Below, piece after piece: positions 25,966 to 33,986 of a stretch of DNA of 64,000 nucleotides. Where the stretch lies: positions 1 through 64,000 of the forward strand of contig JAZHDD010000023.1 of assembly GCA_036541255.1 (NCBI GenBank), written 5' to 3'. How positions within the stretch are numbered: the stretch's first letter is position 1; each line of letters begins with the position of its first letter. The position numbers were made by a program, and so were the translations under genes. Below the pieces are notes generated by a model. The model was not told the DNA's origin, searched no databases, and was given only the letters and a program-made list of their open reading frames with translations. Source of the stretch: Paucidesulfovibrio sp036541255. Its GTDB lineage: Bacteria; Desulfobacterota; Desulfovibrionia; Desulfovibrionales; Desulfovibrionaceae.

Positions 25966-27198
25966 TCAACCAACGGCCCTGAGCGCGCTCACGCAGGCGA
26001 CCGCCTTGATGCCTTTTTTCTCGCCGGTGAAACCAAGCCCTTCCTCGGTGGTGGCCTTGACATTGACCTGCCCGGGCTCCAGCTCCAGCAGCTTTTCCAC
26101 GTTCGCCTGTATCCGGTCCTTCCAGGGAGAAATCTTGGGGATCTGCGCAATGAGCGTCAGGTCCACATGTACGATCCGCACGCCGCGCTCACGGGCCAGG
26201 GACTGGGCTTCCTTGACGAATATCCCGCTGCTCTGGTTCTCGTGCGCCGCGTCCGTATCCGGGAAATGTCCGCCGATGTCGCCCCCTGCGCAGCAGCCCA
26301 GAATGGCGTCCGTAAGCGCATGCAACAGCACGTCGCCGTCGGAATGGGCCAGGACATCGGGTGCCTTGTCGATGCGCACGCCGCCAAGCACCATGGGCCG
26401 GGCCTGAACCTCGCCCTCGCCAAGAGCGTAGCGATGCACATCGTATCCGAACCCCGTCACGGGCACTTCCGTGGTTTCCGGCCGCAGTCGCGCCAAATCC
26501 GCGGGATTGGTGATCTTCATATTGGCCTCCTCGCCTTCCACCACGACAACGGAGCCGCATTGCCCCAATCCGGCCAGTTGCTCGACCATGGAGGCGTCGT
26601 CGGTCACGTCCCAACCGAGTTTGCGGGCCTGGGCATGCGCCTCGTCCAGCACGGCGCGGACAAAGCCCTGGGGTGTCTGCACGGCGCGCAATCCGGAGCG
26701 GACCAGCGTGCTCACCACGCCATTCCGCGCATCCACCTGCTTGATGGTGTCGGTCACGGCCAAACCGGGCACCACGCCGTCCGCGCCGCTCTCCAGCGTG
26801 TCGATGATCCGTTGCGCCAGGGTTGCGGAGACAAAAGGCCGAGCCGAATCATGCACGAGCACGGCCCGGCAAGCGCGCGGCAGCACGGCCAGCCCGCAGG
26901 CCACGGAATCCTGACGCCGTTCCCCCCCGGCCACGACCTGCCAGGGCAGGCCCAGGGGCGTGCGGCGATCCAGCTCCGCCACTTCGGCGCGTCGTTCATC
27001 CAGTTCGCTTTGGGGAAAAACGAAAACCAGCCCGCGCATTCGGGGCACGGCAGACAGGGTGCGAGCCGAGCGCCAATACAATGGCGCGCCCTCAAGCAGC
27101 AGAAACTGCTTGCGCGCTCCTCCCGTGGCCGGGGCCAGCCGCGTTCCGCCGCCTGCGGCGAGGAGTACGGCCCAGATGTCGTCCAGTCGGGATGTCAC
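25966..27198 (-). CDS. ispDF: Bifunctional IspD/IspF isoprenoid enzyme
   Basis: A 410-residue fusion for two steps of the MEP isoprenoid pathway. Residues 1 to about 235 are the cytidylyltransferase (IspD), with nucleotide loop LLAAGGGTRL, RKQF, and HDSARPF. Residues about 245-405 are MEcPP synthase (IspF), with GYDVHRYALGEG, AHSDGDVLLHALTDAILG (metal His and Asp) and ATTEEGLGFTGEKKG. The first-domain loop reads GGARKQF where most IspD have PKQ; the Lys is kept. The fusion is known in several alpha-, delta- and epsilonproteobacteria. rnpB lies just upstream on the same strand. Confidence 0.97.
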   Translation of the reverse strand: MTSRLDDIWAVLLAAGGGTRLAPATGGARKQFLLLEGAPLYWRSARTLSAVPRMRGLVFVFPQSELDERRAEVAELDRRTPLGLPWQVVAGGERRQDSVACGLAVLPRACRAVLVHDSARPFVSATLAQRIIDTLESGADGVVPGLAVTDTIKQVDARNGVVSTLVRSGLRAVQTPQGFVRAVLDEAHAQARKLGWDVTDDASMVEQLAGLGQCGSVVVVEGEEANMKITNPADLARLRPETTEVPVTGFGYDVHRYALGEGEVQARPMVLGGVRIDKAPDVLAHSDGDVLLHALTDAILGCCAGGDIGGHFPDTDAAHENQSSGIFVKEAQSLARERGVRIVHVDLTLIAQIPKISPWKDRIQANVEKLLELEPGQVNVKATTEEGLGFTGEKKGIKAVACVSALRAVG

Positions 27199-27220
27199 GC
27201 GTGCGCTCCGCTACGGTTGA

Positions 27221-27254
27221 GGAACCCCGCCCGGATTTCCCGGACGGGGCTTCC
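27221..27254 (-). terminator. Candidate terminator hairpin after rnpB
   Basis: A stem with arms about ten bases long (CCCCGTCCGG with CCGGGCGGGG on the minus strand, one G-U pair) around a short AT loop. No T-run follows, so termination may be partial and allow read-through to ispDF, whose start is at 27198. Confidence 0.4.
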
Positions 27255-27264
27255 TGATGAAGCA

Positions 27265-27625
<361 letters not shown>

Positions 27626-27650
27626 CCGCATCCTATCAAAACGCGGCTCC

Positions 27651-27676
27651 TGAAAAAAGCACTTCCTGCTCCGTGC
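27651..27676 (-). terminator. Weak terminator after the zinc-ribbon gene
   Basis: On the minus strand GCAC, ten bases and GTGC are followed at once by six T. The stem is short, so efficiency is uncertain. It sits right after the stop of the zinc-ribbon gene and before the rnpB start. Confidence 0.4.
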
Positions 27677-27681
27677 GCCCG

Positions 27682-28419
27682 CTATTCTTCCGTGGCCAGC
27701 GCTTCAGGGGTGTGTTCGACCCAGTAGATGAGCCGTTGACAGTTGGGGCAGGACAGGATCTGCATACCCTTTTGCAGCTCGTTGTAGACCTGCGGAGGGA
27801 TCATGATATGGCAGCCGCCGCAGACGCCCTCGGTGACGGGCACGATGACCGGGTTGGCCAGCCGTTCGCGGATGAATTCATAGCGGCCCAGGATGGGAAC
27901 GGGGACCACTTTGCCGGCCTTCTTGCGCTTCTTGTCCAGGGTATCAAGGCGCTTCTGAGCCTTGTTCACGCGCTCGTCCAGCGTGGCTTTCTTGCTCTTG
28001 TGCTCTTCCTGCAGGCCTTCCATCTCTCCGGAGATTTCCTGCTTGGCCTCTTTCTGGCGGTTGAGCTCCTCGGCCACGGCCACACGTTCTTCCTCGCGCA
28101 TGCGATTCAGCTTTTCCAGGCTGTCCATCTCGCGCATCATGGCGTGGTATTCGCGGGTATTGCTGGCCATCATGAGCTTATTCTTGCTCTTCTTGACCTT
28201 GCTGGCATCCTCTTCGATCTCGAGTTCGAGGCGGCCACGCTGTTCGCGGAGCATTTCCAGCTTTTCGTCAACCTGGCCCATGCGCTCGTTGAAAATATCC
28301 AACTGGCCCTCAAGCTCGGCCAACTCGCGCGGAGCGGCTTCCAGCTCTTCCCGGAGATTGATGATCTCGTCATCGACACTCTGCAAAACAACAAGTTGCT
28401 CAATCTGTTTCTGATACAT
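27682..28419 (-). CDS. Coiled-coil protein with C-terminal C4 zinc ribbon
   Basis: A 245-residue cytoplasmic protein. Residues about 5-175 form a long antiparallel coiled coil with heptads rich in Glu, Lys, Leu and Met. Residues about 200-235 are a zinc ribbon with two CxxC pairs (CGGC and CPNC). This matches the widespread C4-type zinc ribbon family (PF02591 type), whose members are thought to handle nucleic acids; the exact role is not settled. It is co-directional with the Nif3 gene 56 bp upstream. Confidence 0.9.
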   Translation of the reverse strand: MYQKQIEQLVVLQSVDDEIINLREELEAAPRELAELEGQLDIFNERMGQVDEKLEMLREQRGRLELEIEEDASKVKKSKNKLMMASNTREYHAMMREMDSLEKLNRMREEERVAVAEELNRQKEAKQEISGEMEGLQEEHKSKKATLDERVNKAQKRLDTLDKKRKKAGKVVPVPILGRYEFIRERLANPVIVPVTEGVCGGCHIMIPPQVYNELQKGMQILSCPNCQRLIYWVEHTPEALATEE

Positions 28420-28447
28420 AGACCCTCACATTTATCTAACTTCGTGA

Positions 28448-28464
28448 CCGGCCGGACCGGCCGG
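28448..28464. repeat. GC-only palindrome between Nif3 and zinc-ribbon genes
   Basis: CCGGCCGG occurs twice, separated by one A, making a 17-base palindrome. It has no T-run. It could form a small hairpin in the shared transcript. Confidence 0.35.
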
Positions 28465-28475
28465 GGATCACCGCT

Positions 28476-29492
28476 CTAAAAAAAACGGGCCGAAAAAGGA
28501 TCGGCCGCCGACAGAAAACGCACTTCCACGCCCGGCAGGGCCGCGCCCAGCTCGGACGCGAACCGGCGCATCATCTCTTCCTCAATGACGAAATGCCCCG
28601 CATCGATGACGTGCAATCCCATTGCAGCGGCATCCAGGGCCTGATGATATTTGACATCGCCCGTAACGAACACGTCCGCGCCCGAAGCCTGGACAGCGGC
28701 CAGAGCAGAAGCGCCGGAACCGGGCAGATAGGCCACGCGGCGCACGAGCTTCGGCCGGGGACCGACCTCGACCCAATGGCCGCACCCCAGAAGCTTCTGG
28801 AGATGCGCGGCAAAGGCCTCGTATTCCATGGGCTCGGGCAACAGCCCGGACTCGCCGAAGCCCACGTTTTCGGACGGGGCCTGCAAGGCGGTCGTGAAAT
28901 ACTCGGTACGGCTCTTGGAAAGCCCCGCAAGGAAGGGATCAAGCACGCTCCGGAGCAGCGCCCAGGCCGATTCGTAGCAGAGCACCCGGACCTCGCCGGT
29001 CACGTCCTGGGAGACGCCGAACACGCCGTCCAGATTGGACAGCAGGTCGGCCATGTCGTCACCGAGCTCCTGCTCGATGAAAAAAGAAACGGAAAGCGCG
29101 CCGAACCGCTGGCCGGATTCCAAAACCTTGCGGTCTTCCAGGCCCAGCTCCTGTCCCAGCCAGCAGGCCGGGCCGTCGGGCCGGGAATCCAGGGAGGTAT
29201 GCGCGGAATAGAGCCAAGCCCCCGCAGGCAAGAGCGTGCGCAAGGCGGCCAGATACGGCCCCTCGCTAACGGGCGGCGTGGGCTTGAGATAGAGCGGATG
29301 ATGGGCCACCACAAGGCCCGCGCCCCACTCAACGGCTTCAGCCAGTTGGCCGGGCAGGGGGTCGAGGCAGACCGCCAGACGCTCCACGTTCTTGAGCGTG
29401 CCCGCAACCTGCGTGCCGGAATTGTCCCAGGAAGCAGCGTAGCGCTCCGGGGCCAGGGATTGAATCGTGCTGATAATTTCTTTTATATCCAT
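28476..29492 (-). CDS. Nif3-like dinuclear metal centre protein
   Basis: A 338-residue member of the Nif3/YbgI/YqfO family, which forms toroidal hexamers with a two-metal site. Ligand segments are visible: VVAHHPLYLK (His pair), DPLPGQ, and near the end DAGHFVIEEEMMRRF (His and Glu). It has the longer form with an inserted domain between the halves. GTP cyclohydrolase I-like activity has been suggested for some relatives, but the role is unclear. The ATG follows a weak AGTAACC site. Confidence 0.92.
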   Translation of the reverse strand: MDIKEIISTIQSLAPERYAASWDNSGTQVAGTLKNVERLAVCLDPLPGQLAEAVEWGAGLVVAHHPLYLKPTPPVSEGPYLAALRTLLPAGAWLYSAHTSLDSRPDGPACWLGQELGLEDRKVLESGQRFGALSVSFFIEQELGDDMADLLSNLDGVFGVSQDVTGEVRVLCYESAWALLRSVLDPFLAGLSKSRTEYFTTALQAPSENVGFGESGLLPEPMEYEAFAAHLQKLLGCGHWVEVGPRPKLVRRVAYLPGSGASALAAVQASGADVFVTGDVKYHQALDAAAMGLHVIDAGHFVIEEEMMRRFASELGAALPGVEVRFLSAADPFSARFF

Positions 29493-29510
29493 AGGTTACT
29501 CCAAAGGACC

Positions 29511-29549
29511 GAAAAAAAGATGCTCCCCTAGGGTTTCCCCTGGGGGAGC
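29511..29549 (-). terminator. Intrinsic terminator of the tRNA gene
   Basis: On the minus strand a 12-base arm (GCTCCCCCAGGG) pairs with CCCTAGGGGAGC around GAAA, with one A-C mismatch, and is followed by seven T. It lies 100 bp after the tRNA and just upstream of the Nif3 start. Confidence 0.85.
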
Positions 29550-29648
29550 TTCACGTCCTCTCGAAAAAGCGAGGAAAGCGGTTTTTTCGCGACCTTTGCC
29601 TGCGGCAATATTCCTTCCTCGGCCCCGGAAACGGGGAACGGGGGATGT

Positions 29649-29724
29649 TGGTGGGCCAACCAGGATTCGAACCTGGGACGGACCGGTTATGAGCCGGTGG
29701 CTCTGCCAACTGAGCTACTGGCCC
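29649..29724 (-). tRNA. tRNA-Met (anticodon CAU)
   Basis: A 76-base cloverleaf with encoded CCA. The acceptor stem is GGGCCA pairing with TGGCCC; the D arm reads GCTCAGTTGGCAGAGC; the anticodon arm is CCGG-CTCATAA-CCGG; the T arm has GGTTCGAATCC. The CAU anticodon may also belong to tRNA-Ile2 (lysidine-modified); the acceptor and T-arm sequence look like elongator Met, but only a model search would settle it. It is not initiator-like, because the anticodon stem lacks the three G-C pairs. Confidence 0.93.
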
Positions 29725-29744
29725 GATACCAGCACGAGCCGAAT

Positions 29745-29773
29745 CTGATAGCCGTTTTCGCCCTGTCTGTCAA
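29745..29773 (-). promoter_or_regulatory. Promoter of the tRNA gene
   Basis: On the minus strand: a perfect TTGACA, a 17-bp spacer, then TATCAG. The predicted start is about 14 bases before the mature tRNA 5' end, a normal leader for RNase P processing. Confidence 0.65.
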
Positions 29774-29799
29774 GCGCTTCGGCGTGCCGGCGGACCGCT

Positions 29800-30312
29800 T
29801 CAGTCGCGGCGTTCGGAACGAATCCGCTCCACCAATCCGGTGGTGGAATAGCCCGGCAGAAGCGGCAGGCTGAGCACCTGTCCGCCGTCGGCCTGGACCG
29901 TTTCCCGGCCCGCGATCTTGTCCACGGGCCAATCCCCGCCCTTGACCAAAACCTGCGGCCGCACCGCCGCCACCAGCTCGGCCGGGGTGTCCTCGTCGAA
30001 AATCACGATAAAGTCCACGCAGGACAATCCGGCCAACACAAAAGCGCGTTCCTCCTGGCTGTTCAGGGGGCGTTCCGGCCCTTTGCCCAGGCGGCGCACC
30101 GAAGCGTCCGAGTTCAGCCCCAGGAGCAGGCCATGGCCCAGCGCCCGCGCCCGCTGGAGCAAATCCACATGGCCCGGATGCAGGATGTCAAAACAACCGT
30201 TGGTGAAAACCAACCGGAACTCCGGGCCAAGCGCGGCACGACGCCGGAGAAAATCCTCCAGGCCGAAAAGTTTGGGATTGTCCGGCATATTGGCGCGTGG
30301 TTCCATGCTCAT
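29800..30312 (-). CDS. rfaE2: RfaE2-type heptose-1-phosphate nucleotidyltransferase
   Basis: A 170-residue cytidylyltransferase-fold enzyme, probably making ADP- or related nucleotide-activated heptose for lipopolysaccharide. It has the nucleotide motif TNGCFDILHPGHV (HxGH), then VLVKGGDW and a C-terminal GYSTTGLVERI, all typical of RfaE2 or the C-terminal half of HldE. The kinase half is absent, so it must be encoded elsewhere. The ATG overlaps the stop of the upstream YkgJ-type gene by 4 bp (ATGA). Confidence 0.92.
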   Translation of the reverse strand: MSMEPRANMPDNPKLFGLEDFLRRRAALGPEFRLVFTNGCFDILHPGHVDLLQRARALGHGLLLGLNSDASVRRLGKGPERPLNSQEERAFVLAGLSCVDFIVIFDEDTPAELVAAVRPQVLVKGGDWPVDKIAGRETVQADGGQVLSLPLLPGYSTTGLVERIRSERRD

Positions 30313-31070
30313 TTCTTGCGCAACCTTTCGCTTTGGCCGAAAAGCAGCAGCTCCAGCCAGTCCAGCCCGAATTCCAGGGCGGCCTCCTCGTCCTCGAGCA
30401 CGCGCTTCTGGCGCGCCTCGTCCACTTCCACCCGGTCGAACAATTTCACGTCGCGGATGAAGCGCTGGAAATCGTCGGGCTGAAACAACGCCAGGAAAGC
30501 CATGGTGGCCTGACGCTGGTCCAGGGGGCGGCCCATCTTCTTCCAGCGGTTCATCAGCCGCATGTAGCGGTCGTTGGCCTCGTTGTAAGCCTCCAGCCCC
30601 TGGTCAGAGAGCCATTCACCCGAGGACCAGTGCGCCTCTTCCTTGAAACCATTGCAATGCGGTTCCTGGACAATGAAAAACCGCTCCACCAGTTCGCCCT
30701 GGTCGTCGAGCATGGAAGCCCGGCCCAAGGGATAGGTGCGGCAGGCTCCAGGCCGATCGCCATAGACGGAGCAGCCTTCGGGCCGCACAAATGGGCAGCT
30801 GCGCCGGGTATCGTCGAGCATGCGCAGCTGCATCAGAGGAAAGCCGAGGTCCTGACCCGCGGAAACCATGGCGTGGGCCTGCACGAATTCGCGGCTGCTG
30901 CGCTTCAGGGCGCAGCGCAGGCGCAGGGCGTCATACGGCGTGAGCATCAGGTTCAAATCGCTGCAACAGGCATTGAAACAGTTCACGCCCGGATGGCAAC
31001 GGAACTGAAAGGTCTTGCCCGGCTCAAGCTGGGGCAGGTTATCCAGAAAATCTTGGGTTTCGTCGGTCAT
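30309..31070 (-). CDS. YkgJ-family cysteine cluster protein
   Basis: A 253-residue cytoplasmic protein with the UPF0153/YkgJ Cys pattern, which probably binds a metal or Fe-S cluster: FRCHPGVNCFNACCSD near the N terminus and CPFVRPEGCSVYGDRPGACRTYPLG in the middle, here given as separate segments of one conserved array. A further PHCNGF follows. The C-terminal third is helical and charged. Its function is unknown. It is translationally coupled to rfaE2 (4-bp overlap). The start has GGAGCAC just upstream. Confidence 0.88.
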   Translation of the reverse strand: MTDETQDFLDNLPQLEPGKTFQFRCHPGVNCFNACCSDLNLMLTPYDALRLRCALKRSSREFVQAHAMVSAGQDLGFPLMQLRMLDDTRRSCPFVRPEGCSVYGDRPGACRTYPLGRASMLDDQGELVERFFIVQEPHCNGFKEEAHWSSGEWLSDQGLEAYNEANDRYMRLMNRWKKMGRPLDQRQATMAFLALFQPDDFQRFIRDVKLFDRVEVDEARQKRVLEDEEAALEFGLDWLELLLFGQSERLRKK

Positions 31071-31201
31071 GTGCTCCGCCTTGTTGCGTTGGATCGGCGC
31101 GGGCGGTTCCCGCGCGGGGACTCCCCGACAGCGGGCCGGTCGCGGCGGAACAGCGGGGAGAGGGGCATGGGGGACGCGCCGCTCGGGCCGTCCGCAAACG
31201 G

Positions 31202-32629
31202 CTAGGGCACGTCCAGGCCCAGCTGCTTATACTCGTTGATCTTGTTGCGCAAGGTGCGCACGGAGATGCCCAGCAGGTCCGCAGCCTGGGTCCTGTTGCC
31301 GCCGGTCTCGTTCAGGGACTTGAGCACCAGCCGCTTTTCCATTTCGTGCAGCGGCATGACCGAAAGGGCCTCCTCCGGCGAGGCAGGCTCCGGCGCGCTG
31401 GACACGGCTTCCTGGGCCGCAGCCTCCAGGTCGTCCGGCTGCCAGGCGTCCGGGTCGATCAGGAAATGGGCCTTGACGATGGGCCCCTGCCCGGCCAGAA
31501 GCACGGCGCGCTCCATGAGATTCTGGAGTTCGCGCACGTTGCCGGGCCAATCGTATTCCATGAGCCAAGCCTTGGCTTCTTCGGCAAAGGCCAACCGCCC
31601 CAGACCGTAGGCCGCGCAATATTTGTTCACGAAATATTCGGCCAGAAGCAGCACGTCGTCCCCGCGCTCGCGCAGGGCAGGCAGTTTGAGCGGAATCACG
31701 TTCAGACGATAATAGAGGTCCTGCCGGAACTTGCCTTCGCGCATGGTCTGCTCGATGTCGCGGTTGGTGGTGGCCAGCACGCGCACATCCACGCTCACGG
31801 TTTCCACGCCGCCCACGCGGTCGATCTCGCCTTCCTGGAGCACGCGCAACAGCTTGGCCTGAAGCCCGAGGTCCATTTCGGAAATCTCGTCCAGGAGCAG
31901 GGTGCCGCCCGAAGCCAGTTCGAATTTGCCCAGCTTGCGGTTGATGGCCCCGGTAAAGGCGCCCTTTTCATGGCCGAAGAGTTCGGATTCGAGCAGATGC
32001 TCGGGCAGGGCCGCGCAGTTCACGGCCACAAAGGGCCGCTCCGAACGCTCGGAATGAAAATGCAGAAAACGGGCAAACATTTCCTTGCCCGTGCCGGATT
32101 CGCCCGCAATGAGCACTGTGGCCTTGGAGCGCGCCACCTGTTTGGCCAGGGCCAACACGCGCAGCACAGCCTGGTGCTTGCCGATGATCTGGAAGGTTTT
32201 GGAACCGCCGGGTCCGCGCGGGGCAGGCTCGTTCTGGCGGGTCGGCTCCGGCTCGTCCGGCTCGGTCAGGCGGGGCCGGTCCGGAGGCAATATTGCCTTG
32301 ATCTTTTCGTAGATCAACGGTTCAAGCCAGTAGTCGCGGGCACCCAGCTCAAGATACCGCTGGGCGTCGTCAGCCGTGCCCCCGCGCGAGAACACCACAA
32401 CGGGCGGGAATTCCGGATCGGCCTGGGCCTGTTCCAGAAGCTTTTCCGCAGTAAAGCCCTGCATGGAGGGACGGCAGAAGACGAGCACAGGCGCGGACTT
32501 CTTGATGAAGTGCAGCGCCCCGTTGAGATTGTCGGCCAGTCCGGCCTGGAGACCGGCCTCCTTGAGTGTGGGGAAAATGCCGCTTACGGCCTGCGGTTCC
32601 GCCACGAACAGGATCGTCTTCGATGACAT
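31202..32629 (-). CDS. Sigma-54 activator with degenerate receiver
   Basis: A 475-residue NtrC-type activator. The N-terminal receiver-like fold (1-115) has lost key residues: the acidic pair is replaced (ILFVAEPQ), and the phospho-acceptor Asp is missing (VLVFCRPSM). The AAA+ domain (about 145-380) is intact with GESGTGKE, GAFTGA and TLLLDEISE. A Fis-type helix-turn-helix is at the end (RTQAADLLGISVRTLRNKI). It probably acts without phosphorylation, controlled by level or partner. The architecture resembles flagellar or polysaccharide activators such as FlrC or FlgR, but no target can be named. Confidence 0.93.
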   Translation of the reverse strand: MSSKTILFVAEPQAVSGIFPTLKEAGLQAGLADNLNGALHFIKKSAPVLVFCRPSMQGFTAEKLLEQAQADPEFPPVVVFSRGGTADDAQRYLELGARDYWLEPLIYEKIKAILPPDRPRLTEPDEPEPTRQNEPAPRGPGGSKTFQIIGKHQAVLRVLALAKQVARSKATVLIAGESGTGKEMFARFLHFHSERSERPFVAVNCAALPEHLLESELFGHEKGAFTGAINRKLGKFELASGGTLLLDEISEMDLGLQAKLLRVLQEGEIDRVGGVETVSVDVRVLATTNRDIEQTMREGKFRQDLYYRLNVIPLKLPALRERGDDVLLLAEYFVNKYCAAYGLGRLAFAEEAKAWLMEYDWPGNVRELQNLMERAVLLAGQGPIVKAHFLIDPDAWQPDDLEAAAQEAVSSAPEPASPEEALSVMPLHEMEKRLVLKSLNETGGNRTQAADLLGISVRTLRNKINEYKQLGLDVP

Positions 32630-32761
32630 CCCAATCTCTTAGCCTTAACCGCCAAGCATTTCAATACTCATCAGCAGCCATGCTTGCCCGCGAGACAGGC
32701 ATCTGCTACCAAGGTCGGGCCGGGCGTTTCCTGCCCGGCTTCTCGCTTCAGGTGGTGTACA

Positions 32762-33985
32762 TTGCGCAAGTTTCTCGTCAACATCCTGCTGACCCTGACC
32801 AGCGTCGGGCTCGTCTACCTCGTGGCCGAGCTGCTTCTGTTTCCACTGCTCCTGCCCCATTTGCCGCAAAATCTCTTCAATGCCATGAGCCGCGAACCGC
32901 GGGTTCTGGGCCAAAGTTCCAAACAGGGACTGCTGCCCGCTCCGGGCTACCTGGCCATTGCCGGGGATTCCTATGCGCAGGGCAAGGGCGACTGGTTCAT
33001 CGACAACGGCTATAACCGAGGCTCCAGGTTCCACACGCCGCACCTGCTCCAGGACGCCTTGGGCGTCGACTGCGTGAGTTTTGGCCGCAGCGGCGCGGGC
33101 AGCGTGGACGGCTTGCTCCTGGAACCGCTCCAGATCCTGCGCTTCCTGAACCGGCACGGCCTGGACATGCCCGAACCCGGACAAATGCTGCTCTTCTTTT
33201 ATGAGGGCAACGATATCGAAGACAACCGCAAGTTCGTCTCCAACCATTACGAGCCGGTCATGGGCACGGCCGCGGTGGGCCGCCTGGGGGATGCGGACGA
33301 ATTCCGCTTTTTCCTGGACAACATGGAAAAGGACTATGCGGACGGCAACTGGAGGGAAACGGGCGACCGGGCCATGCTTGGCGGCATGCTGCTGCGTTTT
33401 CTGCGGGACACGGTCTACTACCGTTTGACCCGGAGCGTTGTGGAAGCAGATCCGCTGCGGGAACCGGGCGCGGTCAATCGCGTACGGCTGGCCTCGGGCA
33501 TCGCCCCGGTTCCGGACAAACTCCAGGGGCCGCCAGTGGAAGCCAGCCCGGAATGGATCGACCGGGGACTGTTCCTGTTCGAACAGTCGGCCCTGGCCCT
33601 GCGCCGCGCCCTCCCGAACACGCGCATGCACATCGTCTACATCCCGTCCCCTGCGGCCTGCTATGACTGGCGCGGCCAGACAGTGAGCATGGAACGCGAA
33701 GAGCAGCCCTTGGACAAGGCCCTGATTTTCCTGTGCAGCGACCAGATGGCCGAGCGTCTGCGCGCCTTTGCCGCAGCCAATGGTTTCGGCTTTGCCGATA
33801 CCCGTTCCGAACTGCGCCGGACAGCGACCACGGCCCTGCTGCATGGTCCCCGCGACTGGGACCACTTCAACCGCGTGGGCTACGAAGCCTTTACCCGCGC
33901 CATTCTGGACAGTCTGGGCCCGCAGTTGCTCCCGGCCGTGACGCCCGAAACGCAACAACAGGCCCGCGCCGCCACGGAAGACTGA
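32762..33985 (+). CDS. Membrane-anchored SGNH/GDSL-like hydrolase
   Basis: A 407-residue protein with an N-terminal anchor (about 5-30, LVNILLTLTSVGLVYLVAEL) and a periplasmic SGNH-type domain: the Ser block in IAGDSYAQGKGD, an Asn/Gly block around FYEGNDIEDN, and the catalytic Asp-His near the end in RDWDHFNRVGYEAF. Such enzymes often remove or transfer acyl groups on glycans. A TTG start at 32762 is supported by AGGTGG six bases upstream; no ATG fits. The next gene starts 1 bp after its stop. Confidence 0.82.
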   Translation: MRKFLVNILLTLTSVGLVYLVAELLLFPLLLPHLPQNLFNAMSREPRVLGQSSKQGLLPAPGYLAIAGDSYAQGKGDWFIDNGYNRGSRFHTPHLLQDALGVDCVSFGRSGAGSVDGLLLEPLQILRFLNRHGLDMPEPGQMLLFFYEGNDIEDNRKFVSNHYEPVMGTAAVGRLGDADEFRFFLDNMEKDYADGNWRETGDRAMLGGMLLRFLRDTVYYRLTRSVVEADPLREPGAVNRVRLASGIAPVPDKLQGPPVEASPEWIDRGLFLFEQSALALRRALPNTRMHIVYIPSPAACYDWRGQTVSMEREEQPLDKALIFLCSDQMAERLRAFAAANGFGFADTRSELRRTATTALLHGPRDWDHFNRVGYEAFTRAILDSLGPQLLPAVTPETQQQARAATED

Positions 33986-33986
33986 G

